Assembly: GCF_026385475.1 (NCBI RefSeq)
Contig: NZ_JANIDW010000001.1
Span: 124,001-188,000 of the forward strand
From: Bombella saccharophila
GTDB lineage: Bacteria > Pseudomonadota > Alphaproteobacteria > Acetobacterales > Acetobacteraceae
DNA: 64,000 bases
Reading direction: 5' to 3'
In this document: positions 47,101 through 55,842 of the stretch, piece after piece
How positions within the stretch are numbered: the stretch's first letter is position 1
How the letters are laid out: the number at the start of each line of letters is the position of its first letter
Made by a program: the position numbers and the translations under genes
Notes under the pieces: generated by a model
What the model was told of the DNA's origin: nothing
Seen by the model: only the letters and a program-made list of their open reading frames with translations
Databases searched by the model: none

Positions 47101-48219
47101 ATGGTTGAGACAACCCCACGTACCGTTGCGTCCCCCAAGAAATTCGTTATCGGCACGGGTTTGCTGGCCCAGCTGCATGATGTTGTGAAGGATTTTGGCG
47201 ATAATGCCTTCATCATCAGTGATGAGTTCTTTATTGAGCGCGTGCAGAAGGAATCTGTCGCAGGACTGGAGAAAGCAGGGCTGAAGGGGAAGGCCGAGAA
47301 GTTTAATCGCGAATGTACAGATGCCGAGATTAAACGTCTGGGTGAGCTAGCCAAAAAGCAGGGCGCGAATGTCATTGTGGGTATTGGTGGTGGTAAAACA
47401 CTCGATACCAGTAAGGCTGTGGCACATTACTACAAACTGCCTATCATCCTGTACCCGACCATTGCATCTACCGATGCTCCCTGTATCGCTCTGGCAGTGA
47501 TTTATACCGAGTCCGGTGAGTTTGACCGTTATCTCTTCCTGCCGCAGAATCCTGATGTTGTGGTGGCTGATACAAGTGTGATCGCTGGTGCACCGGTACG
47601 CTTCTTCGCTGCGGGGATTGGTGATGCGCTCTCTACCTATTTTGAGGCACGGGCTTGCCATCAGGCTGATGGGATGAACCTTTCTTGTAAGCGTCCGTCC
47701 CGCACAGGGCTGGGCCTAGCACGTATGTGTTACGACCTTGTCTGTAAGAATGTGGACCTCGCTATGGATGCCGTCCGCAATAAAGTGCCGACCCGCGCTT
47801 TGGAGGAGATGGTCGAGGCGACTATCTATCTTAGTGGGACCGGGGCGGAGACAGGCGGCCTTGCCGCAGCCCATGCGGTGCATAACGGTATGACCGCGAT
47901 TGAGGACCTCCACCACGCTCAGCATGGTGAAAAAGTGGTCTTTGGTTTGATGACCCAGCTCGTTCTTGAGAATGCGCCGAAGGAAGAGATTGAGGAAGTC
48001 TTGCGTGTCGTACGGGTTGCTGGCCTGCCCATGACGCTGAAGGAACTTGGCGTAAAAGAGTTTGTTGAGGCAGATTGGCGCAAAGTTGCTGAAATCGCTT
48101 GCGATAAGAACGATACAATGGGGAACCTACCCTTCAAGGTGACGCCAGATGATGTGTATCACGCTATGGTAGCGGCTAATGCATTGGGTGAGCGTTATCG
48201 CGCAGAGCATCAGGGCTAA
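47101..48219 (+). CDS. gldA: Glycerol dehydrogenase
   Basis: A 372-residue Fe/Zn-type polyol dehydrogenase, NAD-linked oxidation of glycerol to dihydroxyacetone. VGIGGGKTLDTSKAVAH binds NAD, STDAPCIALAVIYT has a conserved metal-site Asp, and GLAAAHAVHNG contains further ligand histidines; TGAETGGLA is typical of GldA. Other substrates (e.g. 2,3-diols) are possible. The gene is preceded by a 247-base AT-rich region and closed by a strong terminator, so it appears monocistronic. Confidence 0.92.
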   Translation: MVETTPRTVASPKKFVIGTGLLAQLHDVVKDFGDNAFIISDEFFIERVQKESVAGLEKAGLKGKAEKFNRECTDAEIKRLGELAKKQGANVIVGIGGGKTLDTSKAVAHYYKLPIILYPTIASTDAPCIALAVIYTESGEFDRYLFLPQNPDVVVADTSVIAGAPVRFFAAGIGDALSTYFEARACHQADGMNLSCKRPSRTGLGLARMCYDLVCKNVDLAMDAVRNKVPTRALEEMVEATIYLSGTGAETGGLAAAHAVHNGMTAIEDLHHAQHGEKVVFGLMTQLVLENAPKEEIEEVLRVVRVAGLPMTLKELGVKEFVEADWRKVAEIACDKNDTMGNLPFKVTPDDVYHAMVAANALGERYRAEHQG

Positions 48220-48238
48220 TAAGGCTCTGCTTTATAAG

Positions 48239-48298
48239 GGGGGGGGTTTTCCTCCCCCCTTGCAAAAAGGCCCGGAGATGGATGCTCCGGGCCTTTTT
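48239..48298. terminator. Strong terminator between gldA and the globin sensor
   Basis: Two hairpins. First a G7-TTTT-C-rich element (48238-48259), then a 14-bp stem AAAAAGGCCCGGAG/CTCCGGGCCTTTTT (48264-48277/48285-48298), with an A-run at left and T-run at right so it can act in both directions. Confidence 0.9.
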
Positions 48299-48326
48299 AT
48301 ATGGGTATGCATATGGTGTGGTTAGG

Positions 48327-49829
48327 TTAGTTCTGTAGGGTGAATTCCCCAAGTAAATGGCGAAGCTGGCGTGTACGCTGGGCCATGTTGGAGGTCGCTG
48401 CGGATGTTTCCTCCACCATGGCGGCGTTTTCCCGCGTGCCTTGGTCGATGGTGGCGATGGCATTATTAACGTCTTTGAGGGCAGAGGCTTGCTCGGACGT
48501 AGCTTTGGTAATTTCTTGCAAATGTGTGCTGATATTTGCAACGCTGGAAATGATCGTATCTACCGCGTTGCTAGCATCCTTCATGATAGTGGAGCCAGAG
48601 CTTACATGGCTTTGGGAGGTCGTGATAAGCTCTTTGACTTCCTCTGAAGCATTGCCGACTTGGTTTGCTAATTTGCGAATCTCTTGGGCAAGCACACGGA
48701 AGCCACTACCTGCTTCCCCCGCATGAGCGGCTTCTACCCCTGTATTGAGGGCAAGAAGGTTGGTTTGGGTGGCAATATTAGAGATCACATTGGTAATTTT
48801 ATTGACAGCCTCGGCAGAGCGTTCGATTCCCTTCATGGCGGCATTGGCGCGGTGGATCATTGTGCCGAAGCGTTCTGTCGTAGTTTGGCATTCCTCTACA
48901 AAGCGGTTGGCCTCCATAACACGGGCCGCAGTGGAGGAGACAGTCGCTGTGATTTGCTCCACGGCAGCGGCTGTTTTCTCGACAGAGACGGCTTGTTTCT
49001 CGGTGCGGCGGGCAAGGTCGCGGGCTGCACTGTCTATTTCATCAGCGGTGGTGTCGATGCTGCCAGTTGTTTCTCTGATGCTATTGAGTGTTTGGCATAA
49101 GGTGGCAATCGCGTGATTGAGGTCATCGCGCATGGGGAGATAGGTTGTGGGGAGGTCTCCGTCCACTGTGAGGGAGAGATTTTTATCTGCCAATGCATTG
49201 ATGATATGGCCGAAGCTTTGTGTGACGAACTGACGCTCTTGCTCAATAGCGTTATCAAGCTTGGTCATTTCCTCTTTATTGAGCCTTTTTGTCTCCTCAA
49301 TATAGATAGAGATAGTGAGGTCCATATCTAAGAAGACGGCCTTAAAGAGGCTTCCAAAGGAGGCAGCTAGGTCGCGTAAGGAAAGTTTGGCAGGGAGGAA
49401 TGGCACAGTAGGTATAATCTGCGCTGTAACACCATTAATGATGTGGCTTAGAATGATGGCATACCCGCCAATATACCAGCGTGGCTCAAGTCCGATACGG
49501 GCATGGGTTTTGCCAACTCTGCGGACGGTACTGGTAAAAGCCGTACCAAAATTTGCAGAAGCGATATTGCTCCAATAACCTATCTGGGCTTGCTTGGCTT
49601 GTTGCATATGTTGATCGGACGCAAAAAAGACCCTGGTCTGAGGCTCATTGCGGACGGTGGTGTAGAAGGCATCCAGAGCATGGGGGATTGCTTTAACAAT
49701 ATAAGGCTCAATCCGACGGATAGCTTGGCACTCAGCTTCGTTAAGATGGAGGAAGTTGAGCCGCGATTGAAGCTCTACATCATCAGTAGGTTTATGTGGG
49801 TTGGTCATGGTAGTTGGTAGTTGGGACAT
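48327..49829 (-). CDS. Globin-coupled (HemAT-like) methyl-accepting sensor
   Basis: A 500-residue soluble chemotaxis-type transducer. Residues 20-175 form a protoglobin heme domain like HemAT: the probable proximal heme ligand is His109 in VGKTHARIGLEPRWYIGGY. A HAMP-like linker (about 210-260) leads into the MCP signalling domain, with the hairpin region IATQTNLLALNTGVEAAHAGEAGSGF. There is no transmembrane segment and no obvious CheR/CheB pentapeptide. Proteins of this type sense O2 and signal through CheA. No other chemotaxis gene is in the window. The start ATG has AGAGG 5 bases before. Confidence 0.9.
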   Translation of the reverse strand: MSQLPTTMTNPHKPTDDVELQSRLNFLHLNEAECQAIRRIEPYIVKAIPHALDAFYTTVRNEPQTRVFFASDQHMQQAKQAQIGYWSNIASANFGTAFTSTVRRVGKTHARIGLEPRWYIGGYAIILSHIINGVTAQIIPTVPFLPAKLSLRDLAASFGSLFKAVFLDMDLTISIYIEETKRLNKEEMTKLDNAIEQERQFVTQSFGHIINALADKNLSLTVDGDLPTTYLPMRDDLNHAIATLCQTLNSIRETTGSIDTTADEIDSAARDLARRTEKQAVSVEKTAAAVEQITATVSSTAARVMEANRFVEECQTTTERFGTMIHRANAAMKGIERSAEAVNKITNVISNIATQTNLLALNTGVEAAHAGEAGSGFRVLAQEIRKLANQVGNASEEVKELITTSQSHVSSGSTIMKDASNAVDTIISSVANISTHLQEITKATSEQASALKDVNNAIATIDQGTRENAAMVEETSAATSNMAQRTRQLRHLLGEFTLQN

Positions 49830-50159
49830 GATAACCTCTGAACGTCTCTACATATCGCGTGGAATATGAATGAATGAGATTTTTTATAAAGCATTTTCTA
49901 TGTTTATATGATTTTTTTTGGAGTAAATGCAGCTTTCTATTAATATTTTGGAAAATATAAAACAGAATATAATAATAGGAATAGTATATAAATATGACAA
50001 AAATTCTTTATGCATCATATTCAATACTTAATATTTTTTATATGTGTGGAGAAATATCATATCTCTATCTAATAAGTCGTTATTTATGTGATGAGGGGGT
50101 ATGCGGAACGTAGCAATTTGGTAGAATGCGCCTGGCACTTTTTTATCCAGGAGGGCGTT
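49830..50159. other. AT-rich intergenic region upstream of a hypothetical gene
   Basis: 330 bases between the divergent globin sensor and the hypothetical gene at 50160. Much of 49870-50060 is markedly AT-rich, unlike the genes around it. It presumably holds both promoters. I see no ORF, RNA or repeat. Confidence 0.55.
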
Positions 50160-50675
50160 ATGGCCACAACTGCCAAAATTAGTATTACGCTTGATCGTTC
50201 TAAGATGTTGAATTTTAACTCATCTATGTATGGGCCTGAATTTCTCGAGCGTATTTTGGAGGCTGTGCGAGCGGTCGTGCCTGACATCTACCAGTTACAG
50301 GCTAATTTTGGATCAGACCTCGCTACAGTGGAGGTTTTGACGACCGAAGATGTAGAGGAGTTCCCCAATATTACGGAGATTTATTCCGTTATTAAGCAGA
50401 CATTTAAAGAATGGAACCACGCTGTTCGACAAATTGATGAAGAAAAATTAGAGAAGTTCCCCTTCCAAAAGGGACAAATTTTAAAGAAAACAGAGGAGCA
50501 TCGTGGTGAAGGCGAGGCGAATGACCGCTTTATCGTCACGCATGTTCATTATGATAATGATGGTTTTGTAGTTTATGAGATTGAAAAAATAGATCATGAC
50601 GGTAAGTCCATCTCTGATAGTTTGGAAAAAGTCTCTCTTGAGCATTTAGAAGAAATTTTTACAGCCGCAGAGTAA
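50160..50675 (+). CDS. Conserved-looking hypothetical protein
   Basis: A 171-residue protein I cannot assign. It begins MATTAKISITLDRSKML, is acidic and soluble (no signal peptide, no membrane helix), and is highly charged after residue 85 (EEKLEKFPFQKGQILKK, EIEKIDHDGKSISDS). Secondary-structure feel is alternating helix and strand. The ATG at 50160 has GGAGGG 6 bases before; the frame extends upstream to 50088 without a site. Lower-GC codon choice than the neighbours. A terminator-like hairpin follows. Function unknown. Confidence 0.75.
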   Translation: MATTAKISITLDRSKMLNFNSSMYGPEFLERILEAVRAVVPDIYQLQANFGSDLATVEVLTTEDVEEFPNITEIYSVIKQTFKEWNHAVRQIDEEKLEKFPFQKGQILKKTEEHRGEGEANDRFIVTHVHYDNDGFVVYEIEKIDHDGKSISDSLEKVSLEHLEEIFTAAE

Positions 50676-50683
50676 AAGGCCTG

Positions 50684-50704
50684 AGGGCTAAATGGCCCTT
50701 TTAA
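50684..50704 (+). terminator. Candidate terminator after the hypothetical gene
   Basis: AGGGC/GCCCT stem with a 6-base loop followed by TTTTAA; a wider AAAAGGCC/GGCCCTTTT pairing with a bulge is also possible. Confidence 0.4.
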
Positions 50705-50722
50705 GCCGAAGAGGGAAAAGGT

Positions 50723-51946
50723 TTGCAGCTCTTTCATTCTATAGCGTCTGGGCTTTCACATTTATTTGCCGAAAGCCCGGAGCTGGCCTTTTTCCTCTCT
50801 ATCGGGTTGGGGTATTTGGTAGGGCGTATAAAGGTCGGGGCCTTCCAGCTTGGTGGGGTGGCAGGGTCTTTATTAGTCGCAGTTTTGCTCAGCCAATATG
50901 GTGTGCAGATTAGCTCCAACCTTAAGACGGTCCTTTTTGTTTTGTTCATCTATGCGGTGGGGTATCGCAGCGGGCCGGGTTTTTTCCGCTCTTTAGGGCG
51001 GCAATCCTGTAAGGAAATTGCCTTAGCGGTGATTATGGCCATGAGCGGCCTTGGCACGGTTGTTATCCTAGGCCGGTTATTTCATTTAGATAAAGGGATG
51101 GCTGCGGGCTTAGCGGCTGGGGGATTGACCCAATCTGCGATGATTGGCACCGCAGGCTCGGCCTTAGAGAAGTTAGGTCTACCTTTAGCGCAAGTGCAGC
51201 AATTACAAGGTAATGTCGCCATTGGTTATGCGGTGACCTACATTTTTGGCTCTATCGGCACAATCATTTTTTGTGTGAATATTCTGCCCTTTTGTATGGG
51301 CCGGTCTCTAGCGGAGGATGCGCGTAATACAGGGCTTACCCCTACTGAGGATGCTTTGCTAGGAACGTCAAAACATTCAGCCATCCCGCCGGTTATTCTG
51401 CCAGTGGGGACGGACCTTGTTTATAATATGTTCGGCGTTACAGCGGGATTGTTGCTGGGATTGGTGGTGGTTCATTGGGGGGATATTCCCCTTACATTAG
51501 GGAGCGGGGGCGGAGCGTTGCTCTCGGGCTTGGTGTTTGGCTGGTGGCAAGGGCGGCACCCTCATTATGGGGCTATGCCCTCATCAGTTTGTGCCTTTTG
51601 GAGCATGTTTGGCTTAGCGGGGTTTGTGGCAGTGATGGGCCTGCAAACTGGGCAACGCGCCGTGGCGGTGATTGCAGAGCATGGGGTTATGTTGCTGTTG
51701 TTAGGGGGGCTGGTAACGCTTATCCCCCTCATGATTGCGGCATTGATTGGCTATTTTGTGTTAGGCTACCGCAATGTGGCTCTCTTTGCTGGGGCCTTAG
51801 CGGGGACGCGTAGTTCCAACCCCGCTTTTGGGGAGATTTTAGCCAAAGCGGGCCATAGTAGCCCTACAATTCCGTTTGCGATTACGTATGCACTTGCCAA
51901 TGTATTACTCACATTGCTGGGCCCGCTCATCGTGGCCCTTGTGTAG
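50723..51946 (+). CDS. AspT/YidE-type transporter lacking the central RCK_C domains
   Basis: A 407-residue membrane protein of the aspartate:alanine exchanger (AAEx, YidE/YbjL duplication) family. Two membrane halves each have about five helices and the duplicated signature: GLAAGGLTQSAMIGTAGSALE in the first half and FAGALAGTRSSNPAFGEI in the second. Between them there is only a short loop (LAEDARNTGLTPTEDALL) where typical members have two RCK_C/TrkA-C domains and total about 550 residues. Start is TTG with GAGGG 7 bases upstream. It ends 15 bases before a periplasmic asparaginase gene, which suggests a role in aspartate handling. Substrate is inference. Confidence 0.8.
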   Translation: MQLFHSIASGLSHLFAESPELAFFLSIGLGYLVGRIKVGAFQLGGVAGSLLVAVLLSQYGVQISSNLKTVLFVLFIYAVGYRSGPGFFRSLGRQSCKEIALAVIMAMSGLGTVVILGRLFHLDKGMAAGLAAGGLTQSAMIGTAGSALEKLGLPLAQVQQLQGNVAIGYAVTYIFGSIGTIIFCVNILPFCMGRSLAEDARNTGLTPTEDALLGTSKHSAIPPVILPVGTDLVYNMFGVTAGLLLGLVVVHWGDIPLTLGSGGGALLSGLVFGWWQGRHPHYGAMPSSVCAFWSMFGLAGFVAVMGLQTGQRAVAVIAEHGVMLLLLGGLVTLIPLMIAALIGYFVLGYRNVALFAGALAGTRSSNPAFGEILAKAGHSSPTIPFAITYALANVLLTLLGPLIVALV

Positions 51947-51961
51947 GGGAGGCGCGTGTTG

Positions 51962-53074
51962 ATGATGAAGGGGGCTATGGGGGTGAAAGCTTACATAAGG
52001 GCAGTTTTTATGGTGTTGACGATGTTACCTTGGGGGACAAGCCTTATGGCGGCCGCTCCTGCGTCTGGCGGGGGAAGCACAGGGCAGGGGCCCTTACCGC
52101 GTGTTCTTATCTTAGCCACAGGGGGCACGATTGCGGGCAAGGCTGACCCACGCTCGGCCATTGGTTATGATGCCGGGGCGGCAACAGGACAGCAACTCAT
52201 CGCGAATGTGCCGGGGCTGGATAAGCTTGCGCATCTTAAGGTGGAGCAAATTGCTAATATCCCCTCGCAGGATATGAATCATACGGTCTGGTTCCGTCTT
52301 GCAGAGCGGATTAATGCCGCCTTTGCTCATCATGAGGCGGATGCGGTGGTTATCACCCACGGCACGGATACGATGGAGGAGACGGCCTTCTTCCTCGATA
52401 CTGTGTTGCATCATGAGCAAGCTGTGGTGATGACAGGTTCTATGCGTCCTGGCTCAGCCATTAGTGCGGATGGTCCGGCGAATATTTACGAGGCTGTGCA
52501 GGTCGCTACCCATCCCCACGCACGCGGGCGGGGTGTGTTGGTGGTGCTGAATGATACAATCCATGCGGCCCATTGGGTGAGTAAGGCTGATAGCACAGCG
52601 TTGCAAACCTTTACCTCCCGTCATGCAGGGCCTGTTGGGATTGTGGACCCGGCAGCGGTGCGCTTTTTTGCCCCACCGCGCCCGCATTTGGCGATGGCAC
52701 TCCCCAAAGAGCAGAGCTTGCCAGCCGTTGATGTGATCTACGCTCATGCGGATATGGATGGACGGCAGATTGATGAATCCATGCGTGCAGGGGTAAAAGG
52801 GCTTGTGATTGCCGGGATGGGCGATGGCAATGTCTCTGCCTCGGCTATGAAAGCACTGGACCGCGCCGTAGCAGCGGGGCTTGTGGTTGTGCGCTCTAGC
52901 CATGTGGGGGATGGGTTTGTTAACCGGAATGTAGAGGTTGATGATAATGCGCATCATTTTGTGGCATCATATGATCTGAACCCCCAAAAGGCCCGGATAT
53001 TGCTCCAACTTCTCTTAGCGGCAGATGTGCGGGATGTGGGAGATGTGCAACAGGCTTTTGCCTTCGGGTATTGA
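51962..53074 (+). CDS. ansB: Periplasmic type II L-asparaginase
   Basis: A 370-residue asparaginase. Signal peptide over about the first 30 residues (AYIRAVFMVLTMLPWG, cleavage near MAA). Catalytic motifs: ILATGGTIAG with the nucleophile Thr, and VITHGTDTMEETAFF with the second Thr-Asp pair; VNNPNxxx-like VEVDDNAHHFVASYDLNPQKARILL is the C-terminal signature. It hydrolyses L-asparagine to aspartate and ammonia outside the cytoplasm. Start ATG 51962 (GGGGAGG 9 bases upstream). Next to an AspT-type transporter. Confidence 0.93.
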   Translation: MMKGAMGVKAYIRAVFMVLTMLPWGTSLMAAAPASGGGSTGQGPLPRVLILATGGTIAGKADPRSAIGYDAGAATGQQLIANVPGLDKLAHLKVEQIANIPSQDMNHTVWFRLAERINAAFAHHEADAVVITHGTDTMEETAFFLDTVLHHEQAVVMTGSMRPGSAISADGPANIYEAVQVATHPHARGRGVLVVLNDTIHAAHWVSKADSTALQTFTSRHAGPVGIVDPAAVRFFAPPRPHLAMALPKEQSLPAVDVIYAHADMDGRQIDESMRAGVKGLVIAGMGDGNVSASAMKALDRAVAAGLVVVRSSHVGDGFVNRNVEVDDNAHHFVASYDLNPQKARILLQLLLAADVRDVGDVQQAFAFGY

Positions 53075-53158
53075 GAAGCAGCCCTGCATCTTCATCAGTT
53101 TATAAGCCGGAGCCTTCCGCGGTAGGGTGGTGAATGTTTTAGATGAGGAGGGCAGGGC

Positions 53159-54385
53159 ATGAGCATCAAAGCAGAGGTGTTACAAAAGAAGAAGGCCCGG
53201 CATATGCGCTTGACCCGTCGTGGCATGTTGAGTGGCCTTGTGGGTTTAGCGGCCACCCCCCTCGCAGGGTGGGCCATCGGGCCGATTGCCTCTGGGCTGA
53301 GTGTGACGAGCATGCCCCCGCGCCCGTGGGGGGCAGAAGCCCCACCGGTTAATCTGCCTGACCCTGATATATTAGTTTTGGACCCCGCCTTCGGGCAGGT
53401 GAATTACGGCAATGCCCCTTTACAGCGTGTATGGCAAGGGGCTGGTTGGTTGGAGGGGCCAGCATGGTGTACGGTCGGGCGGTTCCTCTTACTCAGTGAT
53501 ACGCTTGCAAGCCGGCAATATCGTTATGACCCGGAGGATGGGCCGCAAGGGCATATCAGCGTGTATCGCCGGGAGAGCTATAATGCTAATGGCAATACAT
53601 TTGATGAAGAAGGCCGGTTAATTACCTGCGAGCATGGGATGCGCCGTGTTATCCGTTGGGAGCATGATGGCAGAGCAAGCGTCTTGGCCGACCGGTATCG
53701 CGGTAAGCCGCTTAACTCTCCTAATGATGTTGTCGTAGCCCCTGATGGGAGCATCTGGTTTACCGACCCCGGCTATGGGGACGGTGTGGTAGAAGGCCAT
53801 GCCGATGCGGAGGGGCCAGCAAACCCTCATCGGCATCTGAATCCTTATTTGGATGCTGAGCTGACAAGCCAATATGGCGGGTTGCAGCGGCAGGAGGACC
53901 ATACATTCCGCATTGATGGGCAGACAGGCAAGATAGAGGCTGTACTAGCCCAAAAGGATGTTGCTGGCCCTAATGGGCTTTGCTTCTCACCTGATGGCAC
54001 AAAGCTTTATGTGGTTTCATCAGGTGTTGCTTTGGGCGCGCAACCGCCCTTGCCAGACCACAGCATCCATGTGTTCGATATAAAGCAGGGCCGCCCGGTA
54101 AATGGACGGATTTTTACGGATTTCACCGTAGCAGGCCATCCGATGCGCCCTGATGGTCTCCGTGCCGATGTGGAGGGTAATCTTTGGTGCGGGGCATGGG
54201 GGCCGTTAGGGCTGTGCGGCGTGCTGATTTATAGCCCAGAGGGAAAGATGATAGGCCGTATTCGCCTACCCATTGGCTGCTCCAACCTCACTTTTGGTGG
54301 GCCGAAACGGAATATCCTATATATGTGCTGTGGCACGGCCCTCTTTAGCCTCGTGACGGCAACTCAAGGGGCAGGGTATTGCTAA
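53159..54385 (+). CDS. Tat-exported gluconolactonase (SMP-30 family)
   Basis: A 408-residue SMP-30/gluconolactonase/LRE-like beta-propeller. A twin-arginine signal (RLTRRGMLSGLVGLAATPLAG) lies at about residues 16-38, so it is periplasmic. LNSPNDVVVAPDGSIWFTDPGYG carries conserved metal-binding Asn and Asp, and GPNGLCFSPDGTKLYV is another family motif; the catalytic Glu is probably in WLEGPAW. It would hydrolyse glucono-lactone made by membrane glucose dehydrogenase to gluconate, which gntK can then use after uptake. Start has GGAGGGCAGGGC. Confidence 0.9.
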   Translation: MSIKAEVLQKKKARHMRLTRRGMLSGLVGLAATPLAGWAIGPIASGLSVTSMPPRPWGAEAPPVNLPDPDILVLDPAFGQVNYGNAPLQRVWQGAGWLEGPAWCTVGRFLLLSDTLASRQYRYDPEDGPQGHISVYRRESYNANGNTFDEEGRLITCEHGMRRVIRWEHDGRASVLADRYRGKPLNSPNDVVVAPDGSIWFTDPGYGDGVVEGHADAEGPANPHRHLNPYLDAELTSQYGGLQRQEDHTFRIDGQTGKIEAVLAQKDVAGPNGLCFSPDGTKLYVVSSGVALGAQPPLPDHSIHVFDIKQGRPVNGRIFTDFTVAGHPMRPDGLRADVEGNLWCGAWGPLGLCGVLIYSPEGKMIGRIRLPIGCSNLTFGGPKRNILYMCCGTALFSLVTATQGAGYC

Positions 54386-54512
54386 TGCTTTTCCCCATGC
54401 CCCATGTGTCCCACGCTCCAACGGAGTTACTCACAATTTTGGCGGATGAAATAGTGGATGATGTGGGGATGAGGCTGTGGATAGGTGGGGAGAAGATGCA
54501 GGTGAGGATAAG

Positions 54513-55001
54513 ATGAGTGGCAATGAGAGGTGGGAACGCTTTTGGGCAAGTTTCAAAACATTGCAATCCTATCAGCGGGCTATGGGTGGCGCACGGGTTG
54601 CGATGACCTTTGGTGGAGCATTTTTAGTCGTTTGTTTGGGAGTATATCCAACATATAATGTGCTGGTAGTTGATAAAGATAATGCTTTGTCATGTCGTTT
54701 AGCTTCTATGGCGCATGATTATTATGCGCGTATAGGGGGATGTCTCGTATTTGGGGTTAGCCTTGCGATTATATCATTTATAATTGGTATAGGGGAAAAA
54801 GAGAATTTCCGCCAAGGGACAGTGAATTGTTGTTTGGCTGGTATTTTATATTTATCATTAATGGCGTCTGTAGTATTTTATATGTGGGCGATAAGAGATA
54901 TGGCTGAGTTTATAGGTCATAGTACTCAATCAGTGATTATGAAGTTAAAGCCGCCCTATGATGGTTATATTTGTTCGCCGCTGCGAGCCGCCGATAAGTA
55001 A
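54513..55001 (+). CDS. Small hypothetical inner-membrane protein
   Basis: A 162-residue protein I do not recognise, with about three predicted membrane helices: VAMTFGGAFLVVCLGVYP (27-45), GGCLVFGVSLAIISFIIGIG (80-100) and CCLAGILYLSLMASVVFYMWA (110-132). The start is ATG 54513 (GAGGATAAG upstream); a longer frame to 54477 has no support. Its codon use is noticeably richer in A/T than neighbouring genes, and its last 37 bases overlap the convergent gpmA. It may be a recently acquired or lightly constrained gene. Confidence 0.65.
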   Translation: MSGNERWERFWASFKTLQSYQRAMGGARVAMTFGGAFLVVCLGVYPTYNVLVVDKDNALSCRLASMAHDYYARIGGCLVFGVSLAIISFIIGIGEKENFRQGTVNCCLAGILYLSLMASVVFYMWAIRDMAEFIGHSTQSVIMKLKPPYDGYICSPLRAADK

Positions 55002-55684
55002 TAAGCGCGTTCTGTTTGACCATCGGCTTTAAACTCATAGACGAGCGGGGTGCCGGTGGGGAGTTCTAGCGTGCAGGTTTCTGCTGGGCTGAGGCTGTTT
55101 AGTTGACTGATGAGCGCGCGCATAACCGTCCCATGGGTGATGACAAGCAGGGATTGCCCCGCCTGTAAGCTGGGGCGGAGTGTGTTTTGCCAATAAGGAA
55201 GGACGCGCTTTATGGTCGTAGCGAGGCTCTCTCCTTTGGGGAGGTCAGCGCGGGGGAGGCTGCCATAGCGTGGGTCATGGCCGGGATAATGGGGGCTGTT
55301 TTCCCCAACTTCCGGTGGGGTAATGGCAAAGCCGCGCCGCCATTGCTGGACCTGCTCAGCCCCATAGCGGGCAATAATATCGTTTTTCTCCAGCCCTTGT
55401 AGGGCACCGTAATGACGTTCATTTAGCCGCCAGCTTTTATGTTCAGGGAGCCATGTTTGGTTAAGCTCATCCAAGCAATGCCATAAAGTATGGATGGTGC
55501 GTTTAAGCATAGAGCAATGAGCTGCATGGAACTGGAAGCCATGCGCGCGCATCAGGCGGCCTGCTCTTCTGGCTTCTTCATGACCTGCGGGGGAGAGGTC
55601 TAAATCATACCATCCGGTGAAGAGATTAGCATGATTACCAAGGCTTTGCCCGTGGCGCATGAGCACGAGTCTTGCATGGGTCAT
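54965..55684 (-). CDS. gpmA: 2,3-bisphosphoglycerate-dependent phosphoglycerate mutase
   Basis: A 239-residue histidine phosphatase-fold mutase, interconverting 3- and 2-phosphoglycerate in glycolysis. The phospho-His is in VLMRHGQSLGN, LFTGWYDLDLSPAG follows, ERHYGALQGLEK is the GpmA signature, and the second His is in LVITHGTVMRAL. The 3' end overlaps the convergent small membrane-protein gene. Confidence 0.95.
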   Translation of the reverse strand: MTHARLVLMRHGQSLGNHANLFTGWYDLDLSPAGHEEARRAGRLMRAHGFQFHAAHCSMLKRTIHTLWHCLDELNQTWLPEHKSWRLNERHYGALQGLEKNDIIARYGAEQVQQWRRGFAITPPEVGENSPHYPGHDPRYGSLPRADLPKGESLATTIKRVLPYWQNTLRPSLQAGQSLLVITHGTVMRALISQLNSLSPAETCTLELPTGTPLVYEFKADGQTERAYYLSAARSGEQI

Positions 55685-55842
55685 GGGGCCTTCCTCTTAA
55701 TGGTTGGGGCTGTAACGCTACAAGAGGATTATAGGGGACGCCAAGAGAGAATGCCCCGCCTATCATGCATGGCTTCTCATACTTGCCAGATGGTTAAGGA
55801 TGGGCCATGCAGAATATGTGATGATATAGAAGGACGCCATTC

